Assembly: GCA_031315865.1 (NCBI GenBank)
Contig: JALDRJ010000002.1
Coordinates: forward strand, 1,834,001-1,898,000
From: Nitrospirales bacterium
Lineage (GTDB): Bacteria > Nitrospirota > Nitrospiria > Nitrospirales > UBA8639
DNA length: 64,000 nt
Direction of reading: 5' to 3'
A program made the translations under genes and the position numbers. Below, piece by piece: positions 1 to 8,047 of this stretch (position 1 is its first letter; each line of letters opens with the position of its first letter). Below the pieces are notes generated by a model. It was not told the DNA's origin. It searched no databases and was given only the letters and a program-made list of their open reading frames with translations.

Positions 1-44
1 GAAAATGATCGTAGTGCGGTGGGCATTTTGAGGAGATTTTGGGA

Positions 45-1829
45 ATGTGTAGGGCTCAGCCAGTAATGGGGCTTCTTATGAGTCTGTTGCTCATGATTCT
101 TCCCGAACTGGTGTTCGCCGAGTTGCGTCCGGACCAGATTGTTATTCTCGCCAATCAGAATAGCCATGAGAGTGGTTCAGTCGCGAGGCATTATGCGAAA
201 AAACGAGGAATTCCCGGTTCTCACATTGTCAACGTCGATACCTCCACTCAAGAGACGATCAGTCGAAAGGATTATGAAGAATTTATTCTTGAGCCTCTTC
301 GAAAAGCCTTAGAAACAAGAAAGCTGTCGTCCAAAATATGTGTCCTCGTCACGACATTCGGCATTCCCCTCCGTGTAAAAGCCCCAAGTCCGTCTCCACA
401 AGAAAAGAGTTGGCGTCAGGATGCCAAGGCCTGGAGGAAATCCGCTGGAGAGTTTCTCCAAGAGCTCACGGATCGCGTCATGGCTATAGCCACATCTGAA
501 CGTTTTTCTCAAGAGTCCCGTGATGCTGAGGATGGTCAGTGGGATCAGCGAGCGAGTGAGTCATTGATTCAGCGATTGAATCAGGCCACGCAAGAGGCCT
601 ATCAACGGGTTGAACGATTGTCGGATGACGAGGAACGGTCCGCGCAATTGCATCTCCTTGAAAAGACCATCAAACAGATCTATGGCCTAGCTGGGCAGGT
701 ACAGATTGCACAACATGCCGAGGGGAAAGGGGCGACAGCCGACGATATCCCCTTATCGAGTTTTCTGGCAAAACTCCGTTCGGCAGAGCAGATGTTGGCC
801 CTCTTCCAAGCCAGTCCGTCAGATAAAAGTAGAGAACTTGCCTATCGGGTCGCACAAGAGCATTTTGGCGTGATGGGCGTCCTTCGTCTGGCCAATCGAG
901 AGGTCCAGCAGTTCGGCTATGAACAGGCCGATGCCAGTGTCGATAGCGAATTGAGTCTGTTGTGGTGGGATCGAGCCTCAGGGCATCCTTCAGGAAAACT
1001 TCCCAACCCTTGGTATGCGTGGTATCCGGAATCGTCCCGAGATCAGATGATGGGTCTTCCTGTGTTGCTCGTGAGTCGCCTTGACGCTCCGACCTCGGCA
1101 TTGGCCAAACAATTGGTCGATCATGCCGTGCGCGCGGAGCAGGACGGATTAGTTGGCAACGCGTATTTTGACGCGCGCGGGATGGATTCGGAACAACCGC
1201 TGAGTTATGGACACTATGACCGGGACATCCGAAATCTGAGTGAGCTCGTCCGGAATCTTTCCGCGTATCCGGTCATTTTGGAAAATACCCAGAAGCGTTT
1301 CAACCAGCCAGGCGATGCTCCAGATGTTGCCCTGTACGTCGGATGGTATCGTCTCCGGCATTATGAAGATGCTTTTACCTTTCTCCCTGGGTCGATTGGA
1401 TACCATATTGCGTCGGGTGAAGCCGTCAGTTTGCGTGATCCAATCGAACGGGGTTGGTGTAAAAATGCTCTGGAACGGGGCATCACGGCAACTTTGGGGC
1501 CGATCGGAGAACCTTATCTCGATGCGTTTCCATTACCCACTCAATTTTTCGGGCTGTTACTGACTGGACGGTATTCACTCGTCGAGGCGTTTTATCTGAC
1601 CTCGCGGCATGTGAGTTGGCGAATGGTCTTGGTGGGGGACCCGCTGTATAATCCCTGGAAAGACGGACGGTTTGCCGAGAAGGTGAAGGCTTCCGGTGTC
1701 TTGCGGTTGGAGTCCTGGCCGATCCCGCCATCCGAACGGGATTTTCCTGATCCTGTTCGCATGCGTAAGATCATGAATGAAGAAAGAACGAGAATCCTGT
1801 CGCGACTCTCATCGAGTGCTGGGAGGTAG
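45..1829 (+). CDS. Secreted TIGR03790 family protein
   Basis: A 594-residue protein with an N-terminal signal peptide (hydrophobic stretch ending in a VFA cleavage-like site). The body reads as the TIGR03790 family: an early VILANQNS motif, a central region around LLWWDR, and a C-terminal VGDPLYNPW motif. The family function is not established; members are exported and common in environmental Gram-negative bacteria. I prefer ATG 45 because an AGGAGA sits 8 bases upstream; an in-frame TTG at 39 and an ATG at 66 are alternatives. The alkyltransferase gene starts 5 bases after its stop, so the two are probably cotranscribed. Residues about 110-260 look helical and charged, possibly an insertion relative to the core family. 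Confidence 0.8.
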   Translation: MCRAQPVMGLLMSLLLMILPELVFAELRPDQIVILANQNSHESGSVARHYAKKRGIPGSHIVNVDTSTQETISRKDYEEFILEPLRKALETRKLSSKICVLVTTFGIPLRVKAPSPSPQEKSWRQDAKAWRKSAGEFLQELTDRVMAIATSERFSQESRDAEDGQWDQRASESLIQRLNQATQEAYQRVERLSDDEERSAQLHLLEKTIKQIYGLAGQVQIAQHAEGKGATADDIPLSSFLAKLRSAEQMLALFQASPSDKSRELAYRVAQEHFGVMGVLRLANREVQQFGYEQADASVDSELSLLWWDRASGHPSGKLPNPWYAWYPESSRDQMMGLPVLLVSRLDAPTSALAKQLVDHAVRAEQDGLVGNAYFDARGMDSEQPLSYGHYDRDIRNLSELVRNLSAYPVILENTQKRFNQPGDAPDVALYVGWYRLRHYEDAFTFLPGSIGYHIASGEAVSLRDPIERGWCKNALERGITATLGPIGEPYLDAFPLPTQFFGLLLTGRYSLVEAFYLTSRHVSWRMVLVGDPLYNPWKDGRFAEKVKASGVLRLESWPIPPSERDFPDPVRMRKIMNEERTRILSRLSSSAGR

Positions 1830-1834
1830 TCTTT

Positions 1835-2353
1835 GTGAAGAAAAAACATGAAATATTCTATTACCTCCTTCAAAGTCCAGTGGGTCAATTGCTGCTCGTC
1901 GGCAACCGTGATGGGTTAAGCAGGCTTCAGTTTCAGGACGGGAAGCATCCTTATCCTATCCATTCGCAATGGACAAAAGATCGGCGAGTGTTTGAAAATG
2001 TGATCGCGCAGCTGAAGGACTATTTTGATGGAAAACGAAAACGCTTCACTGTGAAACTTGCTCAGGAGGGAACAGAGTTTCAACGGCGGGTCTGGCGTGC
2101 CTTGCGGACCATTCCGTATGGAGAGACCGTCTCATACGGGGACATAGCCAAGCAGATCGGAAACCCTCAGGCCTCCCGAGCTGTGGGCGCTGCCAATGGC
2201 AATAACCCGGTTTCTATCATCGTCCCCTGTCATCGGGTTATCGGACATAATGGAAAATTAGTCGGTTTTGGCGGAGGATTGCCGATCAAGCGAGCGCTCC
2301 TTGAACTCGAGCGACGGCATGACGGGACAGACAAAGCCAAACAGAAGGCGTGA
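1835..2353 (+). CDS. ogt: Methylated-DNA--[protein]-cysteine S-methyltransferase
   Basis: A 172-residue suicide DNA repair protein that takes the alkyl group from O6-alkylguanine onto its own cysteine. The active-site PCHRV motif is present, with the acceptor Cys at residue 132, followed by IGHNGKLVGFGGG. The recognition-helix segment ASRAVGAANGNNP (residues about 113-125) carries the expected arginine finger at Arg115. Length and domain order (degenerate N-terminal RNase H-like half, then the winged-helix methyltransferase domain from about residue 80) fit Ogt rather than the longer Ada fusion. It starts at GTG 1835, only 5 bases after the previous gene. No regulatory Ada box was seen. Confidence 0.93.
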   Translation: MKKKHEIFYYLLQSPVGQLLLVGNRDGLSRLQFQDGKHPYPIHSQWTKDRRVFENVIAQLKDYFDGKRKRFTVKLAQEGTEFQRRVWRALRTIPYGETVSYGDIAKQIGNPQASRAVGAANGNNPVSIIVPCHRVIGHNGKLVGFGGGLPIKRALLELERRHDGTDKAKQKA

Positions 2354-2376
2354 GAAGCTGGAAGGACTGAACGATC

Positions 2377-2964
2377 TTACCTCGCGCTCTTCATTTGAGT
2401 CGCCGTGTTCGTTCGGTTCATCGGGGCGATGGACCCAAAATGTACGCCGAAACAATGCTGTCTCAGGTCATTCACATAATGAGTCAGGGCTTCGCGGATC
2501 ACGGGAAAGGCCAGCTCGTCCCAGGGGATGCAGTCAGGATCGACCAATTTGACTTCTAAGCTCTCGTCTCCCACCCCAAATTCATGTCGCCGTAAGGTTC
2601 CGCGGTAGATGGTATAGACTTGATCAACATGCCGTAAGGTGTACACGGCATACAGAGCGGTGATACGCACATCGGCTTGAGCTTCCTCCATGGTTTCTCG
2701 TGCGGCGGCCTCCTCCGTACTTTCTCCCATTTCCATGAATCCTGCCGGAAAGGTCCAAAATCCGACTCGAGGTTCAATGGCACGTCGACAGATTAGAATC
2801 TGCCCTTCCCATTCAGGTATGCATCCCGCGACGATTTTAGGATTCTGATAGTGGATGGTGTCGCAGGAGGGACAAACCGCTCGTAGACGATCTTCGCCCG
2901 GAGGAATCTTACGCTCGACTTTTGTGCCGCACAGACTGCAATAATGAATCGGCGGTATTGCCAT
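2377..2964 (-). CDS. NUDIX hydrolase with N-terminal zinc ribbon
   Basis: A 195-residue protein beginning with a four-cysteine zinc ribbon (Cys9, Cys12, Cys31, Cys34) followed by a YQNPK segment and a NUDIX domain. The NUDIX box (GFMEMGESTEEAAARE followed by TMEEAQ) has the consensus glycine and the REXXEE metal-binding glutamates. Members hydrolyse nucleoside diphosphates linked to another moiety, for example NADH, ADP-ribose or FAD. The zinc ribbon resembles that of NudC-type enzymes, but the substrate cannot be set from sequence. The gene runs towards ogt, the two stops being 23 bases apart, with no obvious terminator hairpin between them. Confidence 0.88.
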   Translation of the reverse strand: MAIPPIHYCSLCGTKVERKIPPGEDRLRAVCPSCDTIHYQNPKIVAGCIPEWEGQILICRRAIEPRVGFWTFPAGFMEMGESTEEAAARETMEEAQADVRITALYAVYTLRHVDQVYTIYRGTLRRHEFGVGDESLEVKLVDPDCIPWDELAFPVIREALTHYVNDLRQHCFGVHFGSIAPMNRTNTATQMKSAR

Positions 2965-3198
2965 TATTCACCGCCGGGAGTGTTGAGTAATGGAGTTCTC
3001 AAAGGCCATGTTTCGCCAGAAAGAGGTGGCGGACCAAAAGCTTCGGGGCGGTTCAAAAAAGTCCGGATCCGTCACGAGGTTGTGAACGAACGTCAGGGGC
3101 TGTTTGGCACCTGTGCTCGTTTTCTGTCTCGACTCTAGGACACCTCTTATAGATGTACCACAAGTTTTCGGCTAGGTCACGTGCTGTCCACGAGCGAC

Positions 3199-3204
3199 AC
3201 GGTA
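3199..3204. repeat. Left 6-bp target site duplication (ACGGTA)
   Basis: ACGGTA directly abuts the left inverted repeat and is repeated exactly at 6253-6258 just outside the right inverted repeat. This is the signature of a transposition event. Both copies are followed by GG, so a longer direct repeat (ACGGTAGG, 8 bp) overlapping the element end cannot be excluded. Confidence 0.85.
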
Positions 3205-3224
3205 GGATAATGTCTCAGTCTGAA
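3205..3224 (+). repeat. Left terminal inverted repeat of the element (IRL)
   Basis: The 20 bases starting GGATAATGTCTCAG are the exact reverse complement of 6233-6252. The match stops abruptly on the outer side, where the target duplication begins, and weakens on the inner side, as expected for transposon ends. Confidence 0.92.
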
Positions 3225-3257
3225 ATGGATAGTGCCTAGTCGTAAGTTTGCGCCCTG

Positions 3258-3266
3258 TGGCATAAT
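3258..3266 (+). promoter_or_regulatory. Extended -10 promoter of the small basic protein gene
   Basis: TGG-CATAAT forms an extended -10 element ending 6 bases before the ATG at 3273. That places the predicted transcription start at or next to the start codon, so the message would be leaderless. The -35 region is poor, which an extended -10 can compensate. The -10 to ATG spacing is identical to that of the transposase gene at the other end of the same element. Confidence 0.5.
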
Positions 3267-3272
3267 ACGTAT

Positions 3273-3509
3273 ATGGCGAAAGGCCCACAAGGACAAAAAA
3301 GACCAGGTGATGTAATTGGTGCAGCTATTAAGGTTGCGAAGATTGCGACTGGGGAAGAAGAAGAAACTTTCCAAGAGGAGGGGAAAGATGAAGCTGCTCA
3401 AACACTTGGACGCAAGGGAGGAAGAGCCAGGGCTGCCAAGCTAACGAAGAAACAACGCATTGAAATAGCTAAAAAGGCTTCTAGAAAACGATGGGGTCTT
3501 AAGAAGTAG
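3273..3509 (+). CDS. Small basic cargo protein, 78 residues
   Basis: A 78-residue protein with an acidic middle (TGEEEETFQEEGKDE) and a very basic C-terminal half rich in Lys and Arg (LGRKGGRARAAKLTKKQR then IAKKASRKRW). It resembles short, widely scattered proteins sometimes labelled RNA-binding or histone-like; no function is proven and I do not assign one. It lies 49 bases inside the left inverted repeat of the mobile element and is convergent with the XRE-ImmA gene, whose stop abuts its own. The only plausible promoter is an extended -10 directly before the ATG, and there is no Shine-Dalgarno sequence, so leaderless translation is likely. A nucleic-acid-binding accessory role for the element is possible but is inference. 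Confidence 0.75.
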   Translation: MAKGPQGQKRPGDVIGAAIKVAKIATGEEEETFQEEGKDEAAQTLGRKGGRARAAKLTKKQRIEIAKKASRKRWGLKK

Positions 3510-4619
3510 CTATTTCGCCAATCTCAGTTTGGGCCCAGATGGATTCTTTTCCGTCTCACTTAAATCATAATATTGCTTCAGTCGATGAGGATGGAAGTGC
3601 AGTATCTGACCAAATTCAGGGACTGAATACCCAAAATTACAGAGATGTAGTTTGATCATCTGTGAAATTATCCCTGGCTTCTCCATAGGAAAATCCAATT
3701 CAATTGGCTCTCTCAGTTTAATACGATGGAGGCTGAATTTACGCCAAAGATGTGCGGCCTGCCCCTTGTCTACAAACCCTAATGATTGTGCTCGGTACAA
3801 AAGTGCCTGCATAGAAACTTTCCATTCCGGCTTAAGCGCAGCAAGCCGTTCTAAATCAATGCGACGACCAGAGAAGGCCGTTTGTATATCACCAGGTGGC
3901 ATTAAAAGAGCGCTTGCGAATGAATTTGCTTGCAATTCCATCTCTGCATTGGGGAATCGATGCATCACAAGATGGGCTAATTCATGTGCGAGAGTAAATC
4001 TTGCCCGATCTGACGGTTGTTCATTATTTAAGAGAATGATTGGTAGCAGCCCAGGAACAGACATTGTCACACCGCTTACCGAGCTACCTCCTAATGCTGA
4101 ATGGATAATGATTATCCCCGCTCGCTCCATTATGGCAGTAAGGTTTTGTATAGGTCCTTGAGGAATTTGCCACTGCGCTCGAACTAGGGCGGCTATTCGC
4201 TCTGCATCCTCTCCATACTCTTCAATATCAAGCTTAGGAATCTTTGTCTGTGGTTCAAAATCCACCCCCAGAAGCATTCTCCGAATGTGCATTATGCGAA
4301 TGTTTAGCTCTGCAATGATTAAATCCATCTCCTTCGTTGAAATATTCTTTTTTTTTCGCCACATGGGATGTACGCTCACGGGTGCCCCCAGAACTGCATC
4401 TGGTTGGCGAAAAAACTCGATTGGGATGTCGTAGGCGAAAGCTGCCTGTTTGAGAAATTCATCCGTGGGAGTCGAAAGAGAGTTCTCGTAACGGGAGAGT
4501 GTTACTTGTGGAATATTTAATTTAGTTGCAGCATCCCCCTGAGAGAATCCGCTAGCCTGTCTCGCGACCCGCAGCAACCCATTATTCACAAACGCTTTCA
4601 TGTTATTTGCTGTCTTCAT
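3510..4619 (-). CDS. XRE-family regulator with ImmA/IrrE metallopeptidase domain
   Basis: A 369-residue protein with an N-terminal Cro/CI-type helix-turn-helix (residues about 13-70, including SQGDAATKLNIPQVTLSRYE) followed by a COG2856 ImmA/IrrE zinc-peptidase-like domain. The HELAH zinc motif is at residues 212-216, with an E-x-x-A-x-x-F-A-x-x-LLMP segment supplying the third ligand. Known relatives cleave or inactivate repressors of mobile elements or stress genes (ImmA cleaves ImmR of ICEBs1), and HTH-fused forms act as self-contained regulators. Here it is cargo of an IS1-like element, just downstream of an unknown gene whose end overlaps its start by 17 bases; an ATG at 4601 would remove the overlap. 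I infer, without proof, that it controls the element's own genes. Confidence 0.88.
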   Translation of the reverse strand: MKTANNMKAFVNNGLLRVARQASGFSQGDAATKLNIPQVTLSRYENSLSTPTDEFLKQAAFAYDIPIEFFRQPDAVLGAPVSVHPMWRKKKNISTKEMDLIIAELNIRIMHIRRMLLGVDFEPQTKIPKLDIEEYGEDAERIAALVRAQWQIPQGPIQNLTAIMERAGIIIIHSALGGSSVSGVTMSVPGLLPIILLNNEQPSDRARFTLAHELAHLVMHRFPNAEMELQANSFASALLMPPGDIQTAFSGRRIDLERLAALKPEWKVSMQALLYRAQSLGFVDKGQAAHLWRKFSLHRIKLREPIELDFPMEKPGIISQMIKLHLCNFGYSVPEFGQILHFHPHRLKQYYDLSETEKNPSGPKLRLAK

Positions 4620-5205
4620 TTACTTGTTTGTTTGTTTTTCGTGGTTGAACCATCTTGTCAATATCGTTGTCTAACGGAGGTAGTTGAGATTGCGTGATTG
4701 GAATAACTGTTGCCTCACCACTCTCTGTAATGGCGTAGCTCCAGAGTCTTCGGTCACCATTTCGAGCAAGTACCGTGATTTCAGCTATGGCGCTTGCTGT
4801 TGCATTGAGGGTGTAGACAATCTCAACCTTTTGCACTCCAGGAAATCCTGGTAGATCAGTTTCTAGATCGCGAAAATCCATTTCTGTCTGTGTGCTGATG
4901 TTAGAACCCACGCCATGACTATTGGATTTTTTAAAGCGGATTACCAGGCGTTCCTGAATGATAAGCTTGAATGTTTCTCGTTCAAAGATGAATCGAGCTT
5001 CAGGATCATCGCTGAATTCATCAATGAGATGATTCGAGAGGTATTCAAAAAGGTTATTGGCTCTCGTCCGTGGCCATCGACTTAATTCCTGGCGTTTATC
5101 ACTGCTCCACCAATCTATCCACGCCATTTTGTATGATCGATTAATTTTCGTCTCGCGTTCTGATGTCAGGATTGATCGTACTTCTATCTCATCAACAATA
5201 GCCAT
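4603..5205 (-). CDS. Unknown cargo protein, partner of the ImmA/IrrE regulator
   Basis: A 200-residue soluble protein I do not recognise. It begins MAIVDEIEVRSILTSERETK, has an aromatic, basic segment (MAWIDWWSSDKRQELSRW), then probable beta-rich sequence, and ends in a Lys/Asn-rich tail. There is no signal peptide and no membrane segment. A strong AAGGAG stands about 8 bases before the ATG at 5205. It is the first gene of a two-gene minus-strand operon with the XRE-ImmA/IrrE gene and is divergent from the transposase across a 155-bp AT-rich gap. The tight pairing resembles toxin-antitoxin or repressor/antirepressor gene pairs, but no catalytic motif supports either reading. Confidence 0.75.
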   Translation of the reverse strand: MAIVDEIEVRSILTSERETKINRSYKMAWIDWWSSDKRQELSRWPRTRANNLFEYLSNHLIDEFSDDPEARFIFERETFKLIIQERLVIRFKKSNSHGVGSNISTQTEMDFRDLETDLPGFPGVQKVEIVYTLNATASAIAEITVLARNGDRRLWSYAITESGEATVIPITQSQLPPLDNDIDKMVQPRKTNKQVNEDSK

Positions 5206-5244
5206 AGATTTTCTCCTTGTCTAAGTTAATAGTTCCTTGTATCA

Positions 5245-5252
5245 TGACGCTA
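5245..5252 (+). promoter_or_regulatory. Upstream TGACGCTA repeat, candidate operator
   Basis: TGACGCTA here recurs at 5327-5334, 82 bases downstream (about eight helical turns), where it overlaps the transposase -35 box. Two identical octamers in a 155-bp divergent promoter region suggest paired regulator sites, the natural ligand being the XRE protein encoded on the element. This is inference. Confidence 0.3.
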
Positions 5253-5321
5253 CAAAAATATCAATATTTTTTCATATTTCAATCCATAAATCATAAATAT
5301 TTGAATTACAAGATAAAAATA

Positions 5322-5339
5322 ATGCTTGACGCTAAGCAT
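5322..5339. promoter_or_regulatory. Palindrome over the transposase -35 box
   Basis: ATGCTT-GACGCT-AAGCAT has perfect 6-bp arms around a 6-base centre and covers the -35 element TTGACG. A dimeric repressor bound here would shut off the transposase. The XRE-ImmA/IrrE protein on the same element is the obvious candidate, but binding is inferred only from position. Confidence 0.4.
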
Positions 5340-5354
5340 AAAAGTTCATATAAT
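5326..5354 (+). promoter_or_regulatory. Transposase promoter, near-consensus, giving a leaderless message
   Basis: TTGACG (5326-5331), a 17-base spacer and a perfect TATAAT (5349-5354) form a near-consensus sigma-70 promoter. The ATG at 5361 lies 6 bases after the -10 box, so transcription should begin at about the start codon. There is no Shine-Dalgarno sequence, which agrees with leaderless translation. Confidence 0.65.
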
Positions 5355-5360
5355 ATACAA

Positions 5361-6242
5361 ATGAACAAACTCACTTTAGCCAAGCGAGTTCAAATCCTCT
5401 CAATGCTGGTGGAGGGTTCCTCAATGAGGTCTATTTCTCGTGTGGTGGATGTGAGTATCAATACCGTTACCAAGCTACTTGTTGATGCCGGGAAAGCCTG
5501 TGAGGAGTTTCACGATAAGCGAGTACGAAACGTCAAGGCCTCTAAAGTTCAATGCGATGAAATTTGGAGTTTCTGTTATGCGAAGGTAAAGAATGTGAAG
5601 ACAGCCAAGGCTGCACCAGAAGATGCTGGTGATGTTTGGACCTGGACAGCCCTTGATAGTGAATCAAAGATGATTTTGTCTTGGATGGTTGGAGGACGAG
5701 ACGTGGGATATGCCACTGAGTTTATGAATGACCTAAAAGAACGTCTTGCTCACCGCGTTCAATTAACGACGGATGGACACAGAGCTTATCTTGACGCGGT
5801 ATGGGATGCCTTTGGGCCAGATGTTAATTATGCCCAGTTAGTAAAGCTGTACGGTGAGCCAAAAGAGCAAGGACCGGAGAGGAAGTACAGCCCTTCGGTT
5901 TGTAACGGTTCGCGAAAACAGAAAATACAAGGCAACCCTGATACTGCTCACATTTCGACTTCTCACGTTGAACGACATAACCTCACCATGAGAATGTCCA
6001 TGCGCCGTTTTACACGTCTAACCAATGCGTTTTCTAAAAAGCTAGAAAATCACTGCCATGCATTAGCCCTGTATTTTGTCTATTACAACTTCGTGAAGAT
6101 TCACAAAACCCTGAGAGTGACGCCAGCTATGGCCGCTGGACTGACTGATACGCTCATGGGTATGGATGATATTATAGCTCTTATCGACCAGCGAGAAGCT
6201 CCGCCAAAACGCGGACCTTACAAGAAAAGAAATTCAGACTGA
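5361..6242 (+). CDS. IS1-type DDE transposase
   Basis: A 293-residue single-frame transposase. Residues about 5-45 form a helix-turn-helix ([20 protein letters not shown]). The catalytic triad reads as Asp66 in CDEIWSF, Asp138 in TTDGH, and Glu204 in TSHVERHNL, followed by [17 protein letters not shown], the pattern of IS1-type DDE domains. I chose ATG 5361 rather than upstream in-frame codons because a near-consensus promoter ends 6 bases before it; upstream codons would lie inside or before the promoter. Unlike classical IS1 there is no insA/insB frameshift. The stop codon (6240-6242) is inside the right inverted repeat. It should mobilise the whole 3-kb unit including the divergent cargo operon. 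The gene appears intact. Confidence 0.9.
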   Translation: MNKLTLAKRVQILSMLVEGSSMRSISRVVDVSINTVTKLLVDAGKACEEFHDKRVRNVKASKVQCDEIWSFCYAKVKNVKTAKAAPEDAGDVWTWTALDSESKMILSWMVGGRDVGYATEFMNDLKERLAHRVQLTTDGHRAYLDAVWDAFGPDVNYAQLVKLYGEPKEQGPERKYSPSVCNGSRKQKIQGNPDTAHISTSHVERHNLTMRMSMRRFTRLTNAFSKKLENHCHALALYFVYYNFVKIHKTLRVTPAMAAGLTDTLMGMDDIIALIDQREAPPKRGPYKKRNSD

Positions 6243-6252
6243 GACATTATCC
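6233..6252 (-). repeat. Right terminal inverted repeat of the element (IRR)
   Basis: An exact 20-base reverse complement of 3205-3224. It contains the last codons and the stop of the transposase gene. The sequence outside begins at once with the target duplication. Confidence 0.92.
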
Positions 6253-6258
6253 ACGGTA
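6253..6258. repeat. Right 6-bp target site duplication (ACGGTA)
   Basis: An identical copy of 3199-3204, directly abutting the right inverted repeat. Confidence 0.85.
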
Positions 6259-6352
6259 GGTCCTGATTGTGGTAGTGTGATGGCCTTTGTTATGGTTGGA
6301 ATCCCATATAAACTTGGTTATTCACGCCCACGGGCTAAAGGAACATGGATTC

Positions 6353-8038
6353 ATGAGTGCTGATGAGAAGCAAGTGATTTTTTCGTTAATTGGGGTCGGG
6401 CGTGTCCATCCGCCCAAAAAACAAGTGTTGAAGGACATCTATCTGTCCTTTTATTACGGAGCCAAAATTGGCGTGCTGGGCTTGAATGGCTCCGGAAAAA
6501 GCACCTTGTTACGAATCATCGCGGGAGTCGATCAGGACTACCTGGGCGAGATCACGTTTTCCAAGGGCTATTCGGTGGGGTTGCTGGAACAGGAACCTCA
6601 GCTTGAATCAGGCAAGACCGTCAAAGAAGTCGTCGAAGAGGGAAAGGCTGAGCTGATTGGACTATTACATGAGTATGAGGCGGTCAGTGCCAGGTTTGCG
6701 GAAGAAATGTCGCCAGAAGACATGGAAAAGTTGATCGAGAAGCAATCGCAGCTCCAAGAAAAAATCGAAGCCGCCAATGGATGGGAGCTCGAACATGAAT
6801 TAGAGGTGGCGATGGATGCGCTCCGGTGCCCTCCCTCCGACACGGTCGTGGATCATCTTTCTGGAGGAGAGCGTCGCCGGGTGGCACTCTGCCGACTCAT
6901 GATCCAAGAGCCTGATATCTTACTCTTAGACGAACCGACGAATCATCTCGACGCTGAATCGGTGCAATGGTTAGAGCAACATTTACGGCAATACAAAGGA
7001 ACGGTGATCGCGGTCACGCATGACCGGTATTTTTTGGACAATGTGGCCGGCTGGATTTTGGAGTTAGATCGAGGCCACGGGATTCCTTTCCAGGGCAACT
7101 ATTCGTCCTGGCTGGAACAAAAACAGCAGAGACTGGAAAAAGAAGAAAAAGCCGAATCCAAGCGTCGTAAGACGCTGGAACGTGAGTTGGAGTGGATTCG
7201 TATGTCGCCAAAGGGTCGCCAAGCGAAAGGGAAAGCTCGGGTCACACGTTATGAGCAACTCATGAGCGAGGAACAGGACCGGCAAAGTCAGGAGTTAGAA
7301 ATTTATGTGCCGCCGGGGCCCCGGTTGGGAGATGTGGTTATCGAGGCCAAAGGGCTTTCTAAATCGTTTGGAGACAAGCTGTTGTTTGACGGTTTGTCTT
7401 TTACGCTGCCGCGTGGTGGAATCGTGGGTGTGATTGGACCGAACGGCGCTGGTAAAACCACGTTGTTTCGTATGGTTATCGGACAGGAAAAACCGGATGC
7501 TGGCGACTTCACGATTGGAGAAACGGTCAAGCTGGGCTATGTCGATCAAGACCGGACACTCGATGGCAACAAGACGGTGTGGGAAGTGATTTCCGATGAT
7601 CAGGAAACCATTACATTGGGGAAATCTGAGGTGAATTCTCGAGGATATGTGTCTCGATTTAATTTCGCCGGTGCTGATCAACAGAAAAAAGTGAACGACC
7701 TCTCGGGCGGGGAACGCAATCGGGTACATTTGGCGCGGATGCTGAAGGAAGGCGCGAACGTCCTCTTGCTCGACGAGCCCACCAATGACCTGGATGTGAA
7801 TACTCTCCGTGCCTTGGAGGAAGGGTTGGAACAATTTGGGGGATGCGCTGTCGTGACGAGCCATGACCGGTGGTTTCTCGATCGTATTGCCACGCATATT
7901 CTCGCGTTTGAAGGAGACAGTGATGTGGTCTGGTTTGAGGGAAATTATAGCGACTATGAGGCTGACCGAAAGAAGCGATTGGGAAAATCCGCTGAACGTC
8001 CGCATCGAATCCGTTACCGGAAACTGAAACAAGCTTAA
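6353..8038 (+). CDS. ettA: Energy-dependent translational throttle protein EttA (ABC-F ATPase)
   Basis: A 561-residue ABC-F protein with two ATPase domains and no membrane segments, close to the 555 residues of E. coli EttA. Domain 1 has Walker [10 protein letters not shown], signature LSGGERRR and Walker [12 protein letters not shown]; domain 2 has [17 protein letters not shown] and [12 protein letters not shown] charged linker (about residues 245-315) joins them, and the C terminus HRIRYRKL is typical of EttA. The factor binds the ribosomal E site and gates entry into elongation according to the ADP/ATP ratio. ATG 6353 is preferred; AAAGGA lies about 10 bases upstream, and the possible TTG extension to 6287 is not needed for homology. 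It lies just outside the right end of the transposon. Confidence 0.95.
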   Translation: MSADEKQVIFSLIGVGRVHPPKKQVLKDIYLSFYYGAKIGVLGLNGSGKSTLLRIIAGVDQDYLGEITFSKGYSVGLLEQEPQLESGKTVKEVVEEGKAELIGLLHEYEAVSARFAEEMSPEDMEKLIEKQSQLQEKIEAANGWELEHELEVAMDALRCPPSDTVVDHLSGGERRRVALCRLMIQEPDILLLDEPTNHLDAESVQWLEQHLRQYKGTVIAVTHDRYFLDNVAGWILELDRGHGIPFQGNYSSWLEQKQQRLEKEEKAESKRRKTLERELEWIRMSPKGRQAKGKARVTRYEQLMSEEQDRQSQELEIYVPPGPRLGDVVIEAKGLSKSFGDKLLFDGLSFTLPRGGIVGVIGPNGAGKTTLFRMVIGQEKPDAGDFTIGETVKLGYVDQDRTLDGNKTVWEVISDDQETITLGKSEVNSRGYVSRFNFAGADQQKKVNDLSGGERNRVHLARMLKEGANVLLLDEPTNDLDVNTLRALEEGLEQFGGCAVVTSHDRWFLDRIATHILAFEGDSDVVWFEGNYSDYEADRKKRLGKSAERPHRIRYRKLKQA

Positions 8039-8047
8039 CGGCATCCT

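Larger units (their letters stand above)
3205..6252. mobile_element. IS1-type transposon carrying three cargo genes (3,048 bp)
   Basis: The segment is bounded by perfect 20-bp terminal inverted repeats (3205-3224 and 6233-6252) and flanked by a perfect 6-bp direct repeat ACGGTA. Removing the element and one repeat restores a continuous sequence between the NUDIX gene and ettA. Inside are, left to right, a small basic protein (+), an XRE-ImmA/IrrE regulator (-), an unknown 200-residue protein (-) and an IS1-type DDE transposase (+), whose stop codon lies inside the right inverted repeat. The non-coding 5206-5360 segment is far more AT-rich than the host sequence. The terminal GG of the repeats fits IS1-like ends; a 6-bp duplication is shorter than the usual 8-9 bp of IS1, so the family label is provisional. 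Confidence 0.88.

Noticed and set aside
15-28. Fourteen-base match (TGCGGTGGGCATTT) to the hairpin at 41645.
   Set aside because: The complementary arm is absent at the window start and the match is short; probably chance.
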